64,000 nucleotides of DNA from Microbacterium sp. LWH13-1.2 (GTDB lineage Bacteria; Actinomycetota; Actinomycetes; Actinomycetales; Microbacteriaceae). Location of the stretch: positions 3,100,001 through 3,164,000 of the forward strand of contig NZ_CP151635.1 in NCBI RefSeq assembly GCF_038397735.1. The letters run 5' to 3'. Below, piece after piece: positions 1 through 8,147 of the stretch. The first letter of the stretch is position 1; every line of letters starts with the position of its first letter. The notes under the pieces are model-generated. The model saw only the letters and a program-made list of their open reading frames with translations, did no database searches and was not told where the DNA came from. The translations under genes and the position numbers were made by a program.

Positions 1-912
1 GGACCCGGAGAGGAAGATCATCGACAGCACCGAGGCGGCGATCACGAGCGGGGCGAACACCGCGAAGAACGCGAAGGTGCGGTCGATGAAGAATCCGAGC
101 CCGAGGTTGCCGGCGAGGCCGCCGACGCCGAAGAGGGCGAGCAGCAGGATGATCGTCGACGGCTCGACCTCGGGGATGCGCTCGAGCGCGAGCCGCACGT
201 AGGTGTACGCGAGGAAGTGCCCGAGCACCACGAGCACGTGCCCGACCATGCCGAGCCCGATGCCGGGGCGACGCAGGGTGTCGACGAGCAGACGGATGCT
301 CGACGCCTGCTCGGCAGGTACCGACGGCAGCATGAATCGCAGCGCCACCGCGAGCACCACCATGAGCACGCCGGCGATCGCGAACACCGTCTGCCAATCG
401 ACGATCTCGCTGAGCATGACGCCGAGCGGCACTCCCGCGACCGTCGCGAGCGAGACGCCGGCGGAGGTGAACATGACCCCTCGCCCGAGGTGCTCGGGGC
501 CCGCGAGCCGCACGGCCACCGTGATGGACATCGCCCAGAACGCGCTGATCGCCGCTCCCAGTAGGAACCGTGCGAGCAGGACGATGAGGAGGTTCGGCGC
601 GACCGCGACGATCAGATTGGATGCGGCGGCGGCGAGCGCCATCCAGATGAGCAGCGACCGACGGTCGAGACGGGGGAAGATCAGGCCGACCGTGGGGGCG
701 ACGATCAGGCCGACGAGAGCGGTGACGGTCACGGTCTGCCCGGCCTGGCCGGGCGTGACACCGAGCGCGTCTGCCATCTCGGTGAGCACGCCGTTGGGCA
801 GGAACTCCGCGGTGACGAGCAGGAAGCCCATCAGCATCAGCACGATGAGCCCGCCGTAGCGGATGCCCTCGGTGCGGGCGGTCGTCACGGGTACGGGCGC
901 GGTGGTGGTCAT
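1..912 (-). CDS. MFS transporter, arabinose-efflux/AraJ-like (partial, C-terminus outside window)
   Basis: Reading the minus strand from an ATG at 912 gives an open frame to the window edge, about 304 residues, so the C-terminus is missing. The protein is a chain of hydrophobic helices with short basic loops, as in a 12-TM major facilitator. Seen motifs include an early helix with TAEFLPNGVL and a mid-protein SAGVSLATVAGVPLG stretch, which resembles the fifth-helix antiporter motif of drug and sugar exporters. The family exports small molecules by proton antiport in the cytoplasmic membrane. The substrate cannot be told. It is divergent from the RIO-kinase unit. Confidence 0.85.
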   Translation of the reverse strand, partial: MTTTAPVPVTTARTEGIRYGGLIVLMLMGFLLVTAEFLPNGVLTEMADALGVTPGQAGQTVTVTALVGLIVAPTVGLIFPRLDRRSLLIWMALAAAASNLIVAVAPNLLIVLLARFLLGAAISAFWAMSITVAVRLAGPEHLGRGVMFTSAGVSLATVAGVPLGVMLSEIVDWQTVFAIAGVLMVVLAVALRFMLPSVPAEQASSIRLLVDTLRRPGIGLGMVGHVLVVLGHFLAYTYVRLALERIPEVEPSTIILLLALFGVGGLAGNLGLGFFIDRTFAFFAVFAPLVIAASVLSMIFLSGS

Positions 913-1030
913 GCGTCAACACTCGCAGTCGCGGGGATGCTGCACCCGACGCTGCGTCCACGGCATCCGACCATTCGTCCGGACCGCGCCCGGAGCACCG
1001 GACCGGCCCTGGGAGTCAGTCGATCGGGTC

Positions 1031-1060
1031 TGGACACGATCCGCCCGTGACCTCTAGGCT
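1031..1060 (+). promoter_or_regulatory. Sigma-70-type promoter for the leader ORF/RIO kinase unit
   Basis: TGGACA at 1031-1036 and TAGGCT at 1055-1060 are 18 bp apart. Transcription would begin near 1067 and leave a leader of about 45 nt that holds a small hairpin (CCGGG and CCCGG arms, 1071-1085) and the GAGAGGAG ribosome site. This is a sequence match only. Confidence 0.5.
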
Positions 1061-1112
1061 CGACGACGCGCCGGGGTTCTCCCGGAAGGTCTCAGCGAGA
1101 GGAGTGGATGAC

Positions 1113-1175
1113 ATGAACGCATTCTCTGTCGCGCCCCTCGCCGACATCCTTCCTCTCGAGGCCGCCCGCTCCTGA
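1113..1175 (+). CDS. 20-residue leader peptide upstream of RIO kinase
   Basis: An ATG at 1113 follows a strong ribosome site (GAGAGGAG, 8 nt upstream) and opens a 20-codon frame ending with TGA at 1173-1175. The peptide reads MNAFSVAPLADILPLEAARS. The downstream kinase is in the same frame and begins within 35 nt of this stop, so the peptide may be a separate leader that couples translation. Alternatively it marks an in-frame stop in an older, longer N-terminus. No residue is repeated in the way expected of an amino-acid attenuator. I do not recognise the peptide. Confidence 0.4.
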   Translation: MNAFSVAPLADILPLEAARS

Positions 1176-1208
1176 TCCGCGGTGGCCTCCTTCTCTCGGA
1201 GCCACACC

Positions 1209-2114
1209 GTGTCTGATCTCTTCGCTTCTTACGAAGCATCCTCGTCCCGTCTCTCCCCCGCCCCTTCGTCGACCGGGTCGGCGTTCGACGCCTCTCCCTT
1301 CGAGTCCGTCCCGACGTTCGCCGATGTCGAACCCGGCGACAACCAGCGATGGAGCACATGGCCGGCGGTCACCCCATCGGAGCGCGGCCCCCTGCCGTGG
1401 CCTGCCTGGGTCGTGACGAGCGCCGGCGCGCTCGACACCGAGCTCGGCATCCTCAAGACCGGCAAGGAGGCCGATGTGTTCCTGCTGGAACGGGCGGTGC
1501 CGGACGACGCCGCCCAGCGCACGTTGCTCGCCGCCAAGCGCTATCGCGGCACCGACCACAGCAGCTTCCACCGCTCGGGCGTCTACACCGAGGGTCGCAG
1601 CACCAGGAACACCCGCGACACCAGGGCGCTCGCCAAGAGGTCCGAGCACGGCCGGGCGGTCGCCGCCGCGCAGTGGTCGTTCGCCGAGTTCGATGCGCTG
1701 TGCCGAATGTGGGAGCTCGGCGCGCCCGTTCCCTACCCCGTGCAGGTCAACGGCACCGAGCTGCTCATGGAGTTCGTCGGCGACGCGAACGGCGTCGCCG
1801 CTCCCCGACTCGCGGCGGTGCGCAGCGACCGCGCCGCGCTGGCCGATCTGTACGACCAGATCGTCGACCTGATGCGCATCTTCGCCGCGGCCGGCTTCGC
1901 GCACGGCGATCTCTCGGCCTACAACCTGCTCGTGCACGACGGCCGGGTGCGGGTGATCGACCTGCCGCAGATCGTCGACATCATCGCCAACCCGCAGGGC
2001 CTCGATCTGCTGCATCGCGACTGCGTCAACATCTGCGACTGGTTCACCCGCCGACGCGTCGAGCGGGACGCTGAGGAGTTGTTCGCCGAGATGCTCGCCG
2101 CGTCGTACGCGTGA
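1209..2114 (+). CDS. RIO1-family atypical serine kinase/ATPase
   Basis: About 301 residues. It carries the RIO kinase signatures: a glycine-loop motif GKEADVF near residues 85-91, an ATP-site lysine in AAKR near 110, the catalytic loop HGDLSAYN near 232-239 and the metal-binding IDLPQ near 250. The family phosphorylates serines or acts as an ATPase in the cytoplasm; bacterial targets are largely unknown. I chose GTG 1209 because GGAG lies 7 nt upstream. An in-frame GTG at 1182 would add nine residues but has no ribosome site and would rely on coupling from the leader ORF. The N-terminal 50 residues are low-complexity and Ser/Pro-rich. Confidence 0.88.
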   Translation: MSDLFASYEASSSRLSPAPSSTGSAFDASPFESVPTFADVEPGDNQRWSTWPAVTPSERGPLPWPAWVVTSAGALDTELGILKTGKEADVFLLERAVPDDAAQRTLLAAKRYRGTDHSSFHRSGVYTEGRSTRNTRDTRALAKRSEHGRAVAAAQWSFAEFDALCRMWELGAPVPYPVQVNGTELLMEFVGDANGVAAPRLAAVRSDRAALADLYDQIVDLMRIFAAAGFAHGDLSAYNLLVHDGRVRVIDLPQIVDIIANPQGLDLLHRDCVNICDWFTRRRVERDAEELFAEMLAASYA

Positions 2115-2189
2115 GGTCGGCAGCTGAGCAGGAGGGATCGCGCGGCGCGCCGTCACCGTCCGTTCATCCCACGACGCCAGACTTCGAGC

Positions 2190-3602
2190 ATGAGCGAATC
2201 CCCGCAGAGCGGCGCGGTGCCCGAGCCCGCTGCGACGGCCAACAGCGGCGCGGTCGGAGTCATCGGCCTCGACCTGCGCGGCGAGACACCGGCCCCCAAG
2301 AAGCAGGTCTACTCGTGGGCGCTGTGGGACTGGGCGACGCAGCCCTTCAACACCGTCATCCTCACCTTCATCTTCACCGCCCTGTACCTCACGACCGAGG
2401 CGTTCCTGCCGGCGTCGATCGCGGGACTCGACGCGAAGGACCCGATCCGCGAAGCCGCCGAGGCCGACCTCGCCTCGGGGCTCGGCCTCGGGTCGACGAT
2501 CGCCGGAATCGCGATCCTCCTGATCGCACCGGTGCTCGGCCAGCGAGCGGATGCCGCGGGCCGTCAGAAGCTCTGGCTCGGGATCGGCACCGGCGCGCTC
2601 ATCGCCTGCATGCTCGGCCTGTGGTTCGTCGAGCCGGCACCGGCGCTGTTCTGGCTCGGCGTGGCGCTGATCTCGGCCGGATCCGTGTTCGGTGAGATCG
2701 CCGCCGTGAACTCGAACGCGATGCTCATCGGCATCGCGAATCCGAAGACCGTCGGACGCATCTCGGGCCTCGGCTGGGGCTTCGGCTACATCGGCGGCAT
2801 CATCGCTCTCGTCCTCGTCGTCGTCTTCTACATGCTCGACTGGTTCGGCCTGCCCGAGGACGGCGGCCTGCCGTTCCGCATCATCGCCGTCGGCTGCGCG
2901 ATCTGGGCGATCGTCTTCTCCATCCCGATCTTCCTCAACGTGCCGGAGCCCTCGCTCGGACGCCCCGAGCGCAAGGTCGGCTTCTTCGCGTCGTACGGGC
3001 TGCTCGTGAAGGACGTCACGGGCCTCTACCGCAACTCCGAGACCCGTCAGACGTTCTGGTTCCTGCTGTCGAGCGCGGTGTTCCGCGACGGACTCGGCGG
3101 CGTCTTCGCGTTCGGCGCGGTCATCGCCAGCCAGGTGTTCGACTTCGCGTTCCTCGACCTCGTGATCTTCGGCATCGCGGCGAACCTCATCGCCGGGGTC
3201 TCCACCATCATCGCCGGACGCTACGACGACCGCTTCGGCCCGAAGCGGATCATCCTCATCTCCCTCGCATCCATGGTGATCGCCGGCCTCGCCGTGTTCT
3301 TCCTGGTGGATGCGGGCACGATCGTGTTCTGGATCGGCGGTCTGCTGCTCTGCGCGTTCGTCGGCCCCGCCCAGGCGGCGTCGCGGTCGTTCCTCGCCCG
3401 CATCACCCCGGCCGGGCGCGAGGGCGAGATCTTCGGCCTCTATGCCACGACCGGGCGGGCGGCGAGCTGGATGGCATCCGGCGCGTGGACCCTGCTGATC
3501 GTGCTCTCGGGGTCGACGTCCTACGGCATCCTGGGCATCGTGATCGTGCTGATCGCGGGCTTCCTGCTGCTGCTCCCGGTGAAGGCGACGCAGAACGCCT
3601 GA
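2190..3602 (+). CDS. UMF1/Atg22-like MFS transporter
   Basis: This 470-residue polytopic membrane protein has the UMF1 hallmark near the first helix, WALWDWATQPFNTVI, and a long 12-helix body. After helix 6 a cytoplasmic loop carries PERKVGFFASYG. The family is related to the yeast vacuolar amino acid effluxer Atg22; bacterial members are presumed exporters and the substrate is unknown. The start is the ATG at 2190. A weak -10-like CAGACT ends 6 nt before it, so the message may be leaderless. It is followed after 27 nt by a CDF transporter that has its own -10 element. Confidence 0.87.
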   Translation: MSESPQSGAVPEPAATANSGAVGVIGLDLRGETPAPKKQVYSWALWDWATQPFNTVILTFIFTALYLTTEAFLPASIAGLDAKDPIREAAEADLASGLGLGSTIAGIAILLIAPVLGQRADAAGRQKLWLGIGTGALIACMLGLWFVEPAPALFWLGVALISAGSVFGEIAAVNSNAMLIGIANPKTVGRISGLGWGFGYIGGIIALVLVVVFYMLDWFGLPEDGGLPFRIIAVGCAIWAIVFSIPIFLNVPEPSLGRPERKVGFFASYGLLVKDVTGLYRNSETRQTFWFLLSSAVFRDGLGGVFAFGAVIASQVFDFAFLDLVIFGIAANLIAGVSTIIAGRYDDRFGPKRIILISLASMVIAGLAVFFLVDAGTIVFWIGGLLLCAFVGPAQAASRSFLARITPAGREGEIFGLYATTGRAASWMASGAWTLLIVLSGSTSYGILGIVIVLIAGFLLLLPVKATQNA

Positions 3603-3629
3603 GCGCGTGGCGGGGAGTAGCCTGACCGC

Positions 3630-4577
3630 GTGACGGTCATCATCGCTTTCCTCGCCAACGTCCTCGTCGCGATCGCCAAGACGATCGCGGCGGTGCTCAC
3701 GTCTTCGGCGTCGATGGTGGCGGAGGCGGCTCACTCGTGGGCGGATGCCGGTAACGAGATCTTCCTCCTGATCGCCGATCGCCGCGGCGCCCGCGCGAAG
3801 GATGAGCGGCACCCGCTCGGCTACGGTCGCGCAGCGTTCGTCTGGTCGCTGATCGCCGCGTTCGGGATCTTCACCGCCGGGTCGATCGTGTCGATCATGC
3901 ACGGCGTGCAGGAGCTGTCCGAGACCGGACCTGTCGAGAGCCCCGCCGTCGCGTACACGGTGCTCGGCATCGCGTTCGTGCTCGAGGGGGCGTCGTTCAC
4001 ACAGGCGATGGTGAAGTCTCGACGGCTCGCGCGTGAGCGCGGATCGTCGACCTGGGACTATGTGCTCGACACCAGCGACACGACCTTGCGCGCGGTGTTC
4101 TTCGAGGACATGGCTGCCCTGATCGGTCTCGTCCTCGCCGCCGGCGCGATCGCGATGCATCAGATCACCGGGGTCGCCGCCTGGGATGCGGTGGGATCGA
4201 TCCTCGTGGGAATCCTGCTCGGTGTCGTGGCGATCATCCTGATCGGACGCAACATCGCGTTCCTCGTCGGCTCGAACGCGTCGCCGGCACTGCGCGACCG
4301 CGTGGGACGTGCGCTGCTCGGTTCGCCGCAGATCCAGCGCCTCACCTACCTGCACATCGAATACGTCGGACCGAACCGCCTGTTCATCGTCGCCGAGATC
4401 GACCTGGCCGGCGACGCCCGGGAACACGATGTCGCCCGACGGCTGCGCGAGATCGAGCAGCAGATCGAGGCGCACGAGGTCGTCGAGACCGTGGTGCTGT
4501 CCCTCTCCGTCGACGACGAGGAATCGCTCGCCTTCGGCACAGGCGCAGGCACCGGCGCGCCCGTGCGGCCGTCGTAG
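3630..4577 (+). CDS. Cation diffusion facilitator (CDF) metal exporter
   Basis: This 315-residue protein has about six membrane helices and the CDF metal-site motif HSWADAGNE in helix 2, followed by a cytoplasmic C-terminal domain. CDF proteins export zinc, iron, manganese or cobalt by proton antiport. The HSxxD pattern belongs to the broad CDF family and does not fix the metal. The GTG start at 3630 follows TAGCCT (3618-3623) by 6 nt, with no ribosome site, so the mRNA is probably leaderless. The gene ends 5 bp from the convergent HNH gene. Confidence 0.9.
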   Translation: MTVIIAFLANVLVAIAKTIAAVLTSSASMVAEAAHSWADAGNEIFLLIADRRGARAKDERHPLGYGRAAFVWSLIAAFGIFTAGSIVSIMHGVQELSETGPVESPAVAYTVLGIAFVLEGASFTQAMVKSRRLARERGSSTWDYVLDTSDTTLRAVFFEDMAALIGLVLAAGAIAMHQITGVAAWDAVGSILVGILLGVVAIILIGRNIAFLVGSNASPALRDRVGRALLGSPQIQRLTYLHIEYVGPNRLFIVAEIDLAGDAREHDVARRLREIEQQIEAHEVVETVVLSLSVDDEESLAFGTGAGTGAPVRPS

Positions 4578-4582
4578 CCACG

Positions 4583-6181
4583 TCATCCTGCGTGCGCGAA
4601 GAGAGGCGGACTCTGCGCCTGTCTCGCCCCGCGCGTTCGCCTCGACTCTCGCCGCTGTGTCGAAGAGCTGAGTCGCGGGGTGCGCCAACGTTGGTCGGGG
4701 TCCCACCATCTCGGACCTCTTACCTGCGGGAGACCGTCGTCCATGCGGATCTCCCACCCCGAGGTGCCCAGGGATCGGTGATGCCACCAGCACAACGGCA
4801 CACCGTTGTCCGTGTGCGTCGGCCCACCCCGCGCATGCTCGGTGACGTGATGGATCTCGCACCACGACGCCGGAACATGACACCCCGGGATCAGACATTC
4901 CTTGTCGCGCGCCACGATCGCCCGGCGTTGATGCACCGTGAACACCCGATCCGTAGTCGTGATCCCGGTGATCCGACCCTCCTTCATGAGCACCCGCTGG
5001 ATCGTTCCCGAGCATCCGACGTGCGCGGCGACGCTCACCGGAAGCTGTCCCCAGGCACCACTGACACTCGCGCGCCCGGTGCCCGTCTCGAGGTCCTTCG
5101 CATCGACAGTCACAACCAGCACCGGACCCGCACCGCCGAGCGTGGGCATGTCCCTGTGGCGGGCGGCGATCGCCAGTGCCGCGGCGAGAGCATCATGCCG
5201 TTTCTGCGCGGCCGTGCGGTCGTCGATGACGAAGCGCGGATCCGAATTGAACGGATCTTCTTCGCTATCGCGCTGGTCAGCATCGCCCTCGTCGGCATCG
5301 CCCTCGTCGGTATCGCGCTGGTCGGTATCGCCCTGGTCAGCATCGCCCTCGTCGGCATCGCCCTCGTCGGCATCGCCCTCGTCGGCAGCGCCGTCGCACT
5401 GAGTGAACACAACGCCCGGCATCGGCGGTCCGTCGCCCTTGGGGTTGTTCTGCGCATCGAGGATCAGTTCCAACTGCGCGGCGACCTCGGGCGTCAGATA
5501 CCCCTTGATCGAGCGCAATCCGTCGCGCACCCGCCCCAGAGTGATTCCCCGTCGGCGAGCGGGCTCGTCGCCGGGTCCGTCTCCGTCGGGGTCGAGCAGC
5601 GCGACCAACGTTTCGGCAAGCAGCTTCAGCTCTTCGAGAGTGGGCGCCGGACCCTGAACGTCGTCATCGGGGCCGCCGTCGGGATCGGGTCTGAGGCCCC
5701 GTGCCGCCCGGGCAAGGCACATATCGGCCTCGAGCCGATCATCGACGCCGATACGATGCGACACCTTCTCGAGTGGTTCGGTCGCCGCAAGCATGCCCGC
5801 GACTCCGATCGCGCCGTCGAGCATCGCCTCTCTCAACGCCGGCCAGCGCGCGGGCAGTCGATCGCCGGACACCAGGTTCACGTTCCGTCGGACGAGGGCG
5901 ACGACCTTCTCGAACCGTGACGCCCCGCGCACGTCTGTCAGCAGGGTGCGCTGCAGCAGTTCATTCGGTGTGCGGCAGCCCGTGGAATGCGGGAAGTCCA
6001 CCGCATCGGTCGAAGCGATCGTCTCGACCATGACGGCCTCGACCCGCCGGAACGCCGCACCGGCCGCCTGCAGCACCTCTACCCGCTCAGCGTCGGACAA
6101 CCCCGCGATCGCATCGTCGGACAGCACCCGATCGAGGTCGGCGACGACCTGATCGACAAGGATGCGAGTGCGGGATGACAT
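4583..6181 (-). CDS. DUF222/13E12-repeat HNH endonuclease domain protein
   Basis: About 532 residues from the ATG at 6181. The N-terminal 300 residues are helical and resemble DUF222 (13E12 repeat family). A hydrophilic linker of D-x-x-D-x pentapeptides follows, then a C-terminal HNH nuclease domain with zinc-type cysteines (CLIPGCHVPASWC), the metal-binding HHV, an Asn in DNGVPLC and the final WWHHRS. Such proteins are abundant in actinobacteria, often in many copies and of unknown role, possibly mobile. A longer frame upstream (to 6265) begins with sequence unlike the family. A GGAGG lies almost against the ATG, so the start is not certain. Confidence 0.85.
   Translation of the reverse strand: MSSRTRILVDQVVADLDRVLSDDAIAGLSDAERVEVLQAAGAAFRRVEAVMVETIASTDAVDFPHSTGCRTPNELLQRTLLTDVRGASRFEKVVALVRRNVNLVSGDRLPARWPALREAMLDGAIGVAGMLAATEPLEKVSHRIGVDDRLEADMCLARAARGLRPDPDGGPDDDVQGPAPTLEELKLLAETLVALLDPDGDGPGDEPARRRGITLGRVRDGLRSIKGYLTPEVAAQLELILDAQNNPKGDGPPMPGVVFTQCDGAADEGDADEGDADEGDADQGDTDQRDTDEGDADEGDADQRDSEEDPFNSDPRFVIDDRTAAQKRHDALAAALAIAARHRDMPTLGGAGPVLVVTVDAKDLETGTGRASVSGAWGQLPVSVAAHVGCSGTIQRVLMKEGRITGITTTDRVFTVHQRRAIVARDKECLIPGCHVPASWCEIHHVTEHARGGPTHTDNGVPLCWWHHRSLGTSGWEIRMDDGLPQVRGPRWWDPDQRWRTPRLSSSTQRRESRRTRGARQAQSPPLFAHAG
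5266..5385 (-). repeat. Eight tandem 15-bp units encoding D-x-x-D-x pentapeptides
   Basis: Eight in-register 15-bp units lie end to end. Five are identical (CATCGCCCTCGTCGG); the others differ at one to four bases. On the coding strand they give DEGDA, DQGDT and DQRDT type pentapeptides in the linker of the HNH protein. Near-identity at DNA level points to recent slippage expansion. Confidence 0.9.
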
Positions 6182-6330
6182 GCCTCCATCCAACTCGGGG
6201 CCGCCGACATTCGAAGCGCGGAACCAGTCACTTTTCGACCAGATCAGAAGCATATTCTGGAACACCGGCGCAGCGTTCCGGAATGCCGATCGCGAACGCC
6301 ACCGCGCCCAGCGAGACCGCGATAGAGCGC

Positions 6331-6903
6331 TCAGCTCTCCCAGTTGTCGGCGAGCTTGTTCAGCAGCGCCGCGAGCTGCTCGCGCTCATCTTCGGTGAAC
6401 GCCGCGAGCGCCTTGCCCAGCGCTTCACGCCGCTCGCCTCGCATGCCTCGAGCGACCGTGCGCCCCTCATCCGTGAGCGCGATGCGCGTGCGTCGCGCGT
6501 CGTCGGGATCCGCTTCACGCCGCACGAAACCGTGCGCGACCCCCTGCTGCACGAGGCGCGAGGCGCGAGGCTGATCGACGCCGATCGCCGCACCGAGGTC
6601 GCTCACGCTGAGGGGCGCGGATGCCGCGGCGAGCGCCTCGAGCATCCGCATCCGCGCCGGCCCGCCGAAGCGTCCGGACGGGTCGTTCATCCACGGAGGC
6701 ATGCCGGAATGCCCTGAATGCGCGTGACCACGACCATGATCGTGGCCACCCTGCTCGAAGTGATCAGGATGCGGGCCGCCATGCCAGCCGTGCGGCCCGC
6801 CCATTCCGCGGGGGCCGCGACCGCGTTCACCAGGACGGCGTCCGCGCAGACGGGACAGGGCGCGGGCGATGGCCTCGGCGGGATCGTTCTCTTCGGCGCT
6901 CAC
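6331..6903 (-). CDS. MarR-like regulator with His/Gly-rich N-terminal extension
   Basis: 190 residues. The first 70 residues are very rich in Gly, His, Arg and Pro (for example GPHGWHGGPHPDHFEQGGHD). The rest is a winged helix: a helix-turn-helix around SVSDLGAAIGVDQPRASRLV, then the MarR wing with DPDDARRTRIALTDEGR and a helical C-terminus. MarR proteins bind DNA as dimers and respond to small ligands or oxidants; a His-rich extension suggests metal sensing, which is inference. It is divergent from a second winged-helix gene with a similar tail, and the shared 105-bp spacer is full of dyads. Confidence 0.8.
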   Translation of the reverse strand: MSAEENDPAEAIARALSRLRGRRPGERGRGPRGMGGPHGWHGGPHPDHFEQGGHDHGRGHAHSGHSGMPPWMNDPSGRFGGPARMRMLEALAAASAPLSVSDLGAAIGVDQPRASRLVQQGVAHGFVRREADPDDARRTRIALTDEGRTVARGMRGERREALGKALAAFTEDEREQLAALLNKLADNWES

Positions 6904-6914
6904 CCGTCGATTTT

Positions 6915-6982
6915 ACATGCGACTTGACATGTATCGATACTGCATGTCACACTACATATACATGCATAGTGACAAGCACATG
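6915..6982. promoter_or_regulatory. Cluster of ACATG/CATGT half-sites in the divergent MarR promoter
   Basis: The AT-rich spacer holds five ACATG or CATGT pentamers (6915, 6927, 6943, 6960 and 6978). They form two overlapping dyads: TGACATG (6925-6931) with CATGTCA (6943-6949) around a TATCGATA core, and TGCATGT (6941-6947) with ACATGCA (6960-6966). A TTGACA at 6924-6929 lies inside the first dyad. This is the expected layout for operators of one or both flanking MarR-like regulators. Confidence 0.65.
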
Positions 6983-7008
6983 CTCCATGACATCTAAGGA
7001 ATCACCCC

Positions 7009-7815
7009 ATGAACACCTCTGACATTCAGAACACAGACACCACCCCCCGCCCGTTCGGCTTCTGGATCAAGGCGGTCGACCGCCTGATGGCCTCCGAGTT
7101 CGCCTCGGCCTTCGAGGGCGAGCAGGCGAGCCGCCGCGACTGGCGGATCCTCAATGTGATCGATGACACGGCCCCTGCGCGCCGCCCGCTGAACGCCCAC
7201 AAGCTGCGCGACCTCGTCGAGCGCGGATGGGTCGTCGCCGACGGCGACGGCTGGACGCTCACCGACGACGGCCGCGCCGCCAAGGAACGCCTCGGCGGCA
7301 TCGTCGACGGCATCCGCGCCAAGGTCACGGACGCCGTGAGCTCCGAAGACCTCGCCACCACGCTCGCCTCGCTCGAGCAGATCGCCCGCGCATTCGGCTG
7401 GGACGAGGAGACCCCTCTTCCCCGTGGACACGGCCGTCGCCACGGCTCCGACCCTCGCGGATTCGGACGCGGCTTCGGACGCGGGCACGGCTTCGGCCCT
7501 GGCTTCGGCCGTCGCCACGGCCGACCGTTCGGACGCGGTCGCGACTTCGGCTCGGACTTCGGTCCGGGTCGCGAGCACGGGCATGAGCACGGTGCGGATG
7601 CCGAGTTCGGCGCCGACTCCGACTTCGCGGACCGCGCGTGCGCGCACCGCGGACACCGCGGGCACGACCGCTTCGCCGACGAACACCGCGGCCACGGGCA
7701 CGGCTTCGGTCCTGGCCACGGCCACAGCCACGGCGACCACCGCGCCGCCCGCGCGGCGCAGCATGCCTACGAGCGCGGCTTCGACGCCGGGTTCTCCCGC
7801 GGTCGCGACGCCTGA
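7009..7815 (+). CDS. Winged-helix (MarR-like) protein with long Gly/His/Phe-rich tail
   Basis: 268 residues with two parts. Residues 1-130 hold a winged helix (KLRDLVERGWVV, then a wing GWTLTDDGRAAKERL) like MarR or PadR relatives. Residues 140-260 are low complexity, dominated by repeats such as GFGRGFGRGHGFGPGFGRRH, then HGHGFGPGHGHSHGDH. Such His-rich tracts can bind nickel, zinc or copper; that function is inferred. AGGA lies 10 nt before the ATG. Both neighbours in this divergent pair carry tails of the same flavour, suggesting common origin or one regulatory circuit. A strong terminator follows. Confidence 0.75.
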   Translation: MNTSDIQNTDTTPRPFGFWIKAVDRLMASEFASAFEGEQASRRDWRILNVIDDTAPARRPLNAHKLRDLVERGWVVADGDGWTLTDDGRAAKERLGGIVDGIRAKVTDAVSSEDLATTLASLEQIARAFGWDEETPLPRGHGRRHGSDPRGFGRGFGRGHGFGPGFGRRHGRPFGRGRDFGSDFGPGREHGHEHGADAEFGADSDFADRACAHRGHRGHDRFADEHRGHGHGFGPGHGHSHGDHRAARAAQHAYERGFDAGFSRGRDA

Positions 7816-7835
7816 TCGCATCCGATCACCGGAAC

Positions 7836-7867
7836 GCCCCGTCTGACCCCGGTCAGGCGGGGCTTTT
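7836..7867 (+). terminator. Intrinsic terminator after the winged-helix gene
   Basis: Arms GCCCCGTCTGACC and GGTCAGGCGGGGC (one G-T pair) flank a CC loop and are followed by TTTT. It ends the plus-strand gene 20 bp upstream. Confidence 0.85.
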
Positions 7868-7927
7868 CTGTGTGCGCACGGGTGAACGGCGCTCTTTCAG
7901 AAGGGACCCGGTCGTGACCCCGGTGCG

Positions 7928-8146
7928 TCACCGGCCCCGGACATCCTCCGGCCGGAGCAGCCCTGACGCACCGAGTATCTCCACCCCGAGCAGGTGCCCG
8001 TCGCGATCGAAGTCGAGGATCAGCTCGCCGGATATTCCGTCGGGCAACGCCACCGGCACCTGCCGCGCCGCCTCGCCGGGCCGGATCGGCCGCCCGATCG
8101 TGGCGTAGGCCGCGTCGACCTCGGCGTCGTATGTCAGGTCTCCCAC
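7928..8146 (-). CDS. DUF2283 domain protein
   Basis: 72 residues, matching DUF2283 in length and pattern: an N-terminal LTYDAEVDAAYATIG strand pair and a C-terminal LILDFDRDGHLLGVEILGAS. The family is small, cytoplasmic and of unknown function. The GTG start lies 1 nt after the stop of the upstream proline-rich membrane gene, so the two are probably co-translated in the dcd operon. Confidence 0.8.
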   Translation of the reverse strand: MGDLTYDAEVDAAYATIGRPIRPGEAARQVPVALPDGISGELILDFDRDGHLLGVEILGASGLLRPEDVRGR

Positions 8147-8147
8147 G

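Noticed and set aside
1092..5015. 1307-codon open frame on the minus strand
   Set aside because: It is antisense to the RIO kinase, UMF1 and CDF genes; its product is Arg/Asp/His-rich low complexity as expected from GC-biased antisense codons.
5266..5385. Tandem repeats as a possible CRISPR array
   Set aside because: The units are contiguous 15-mers inside a coding frame with no spacers and encode pentapeptides.
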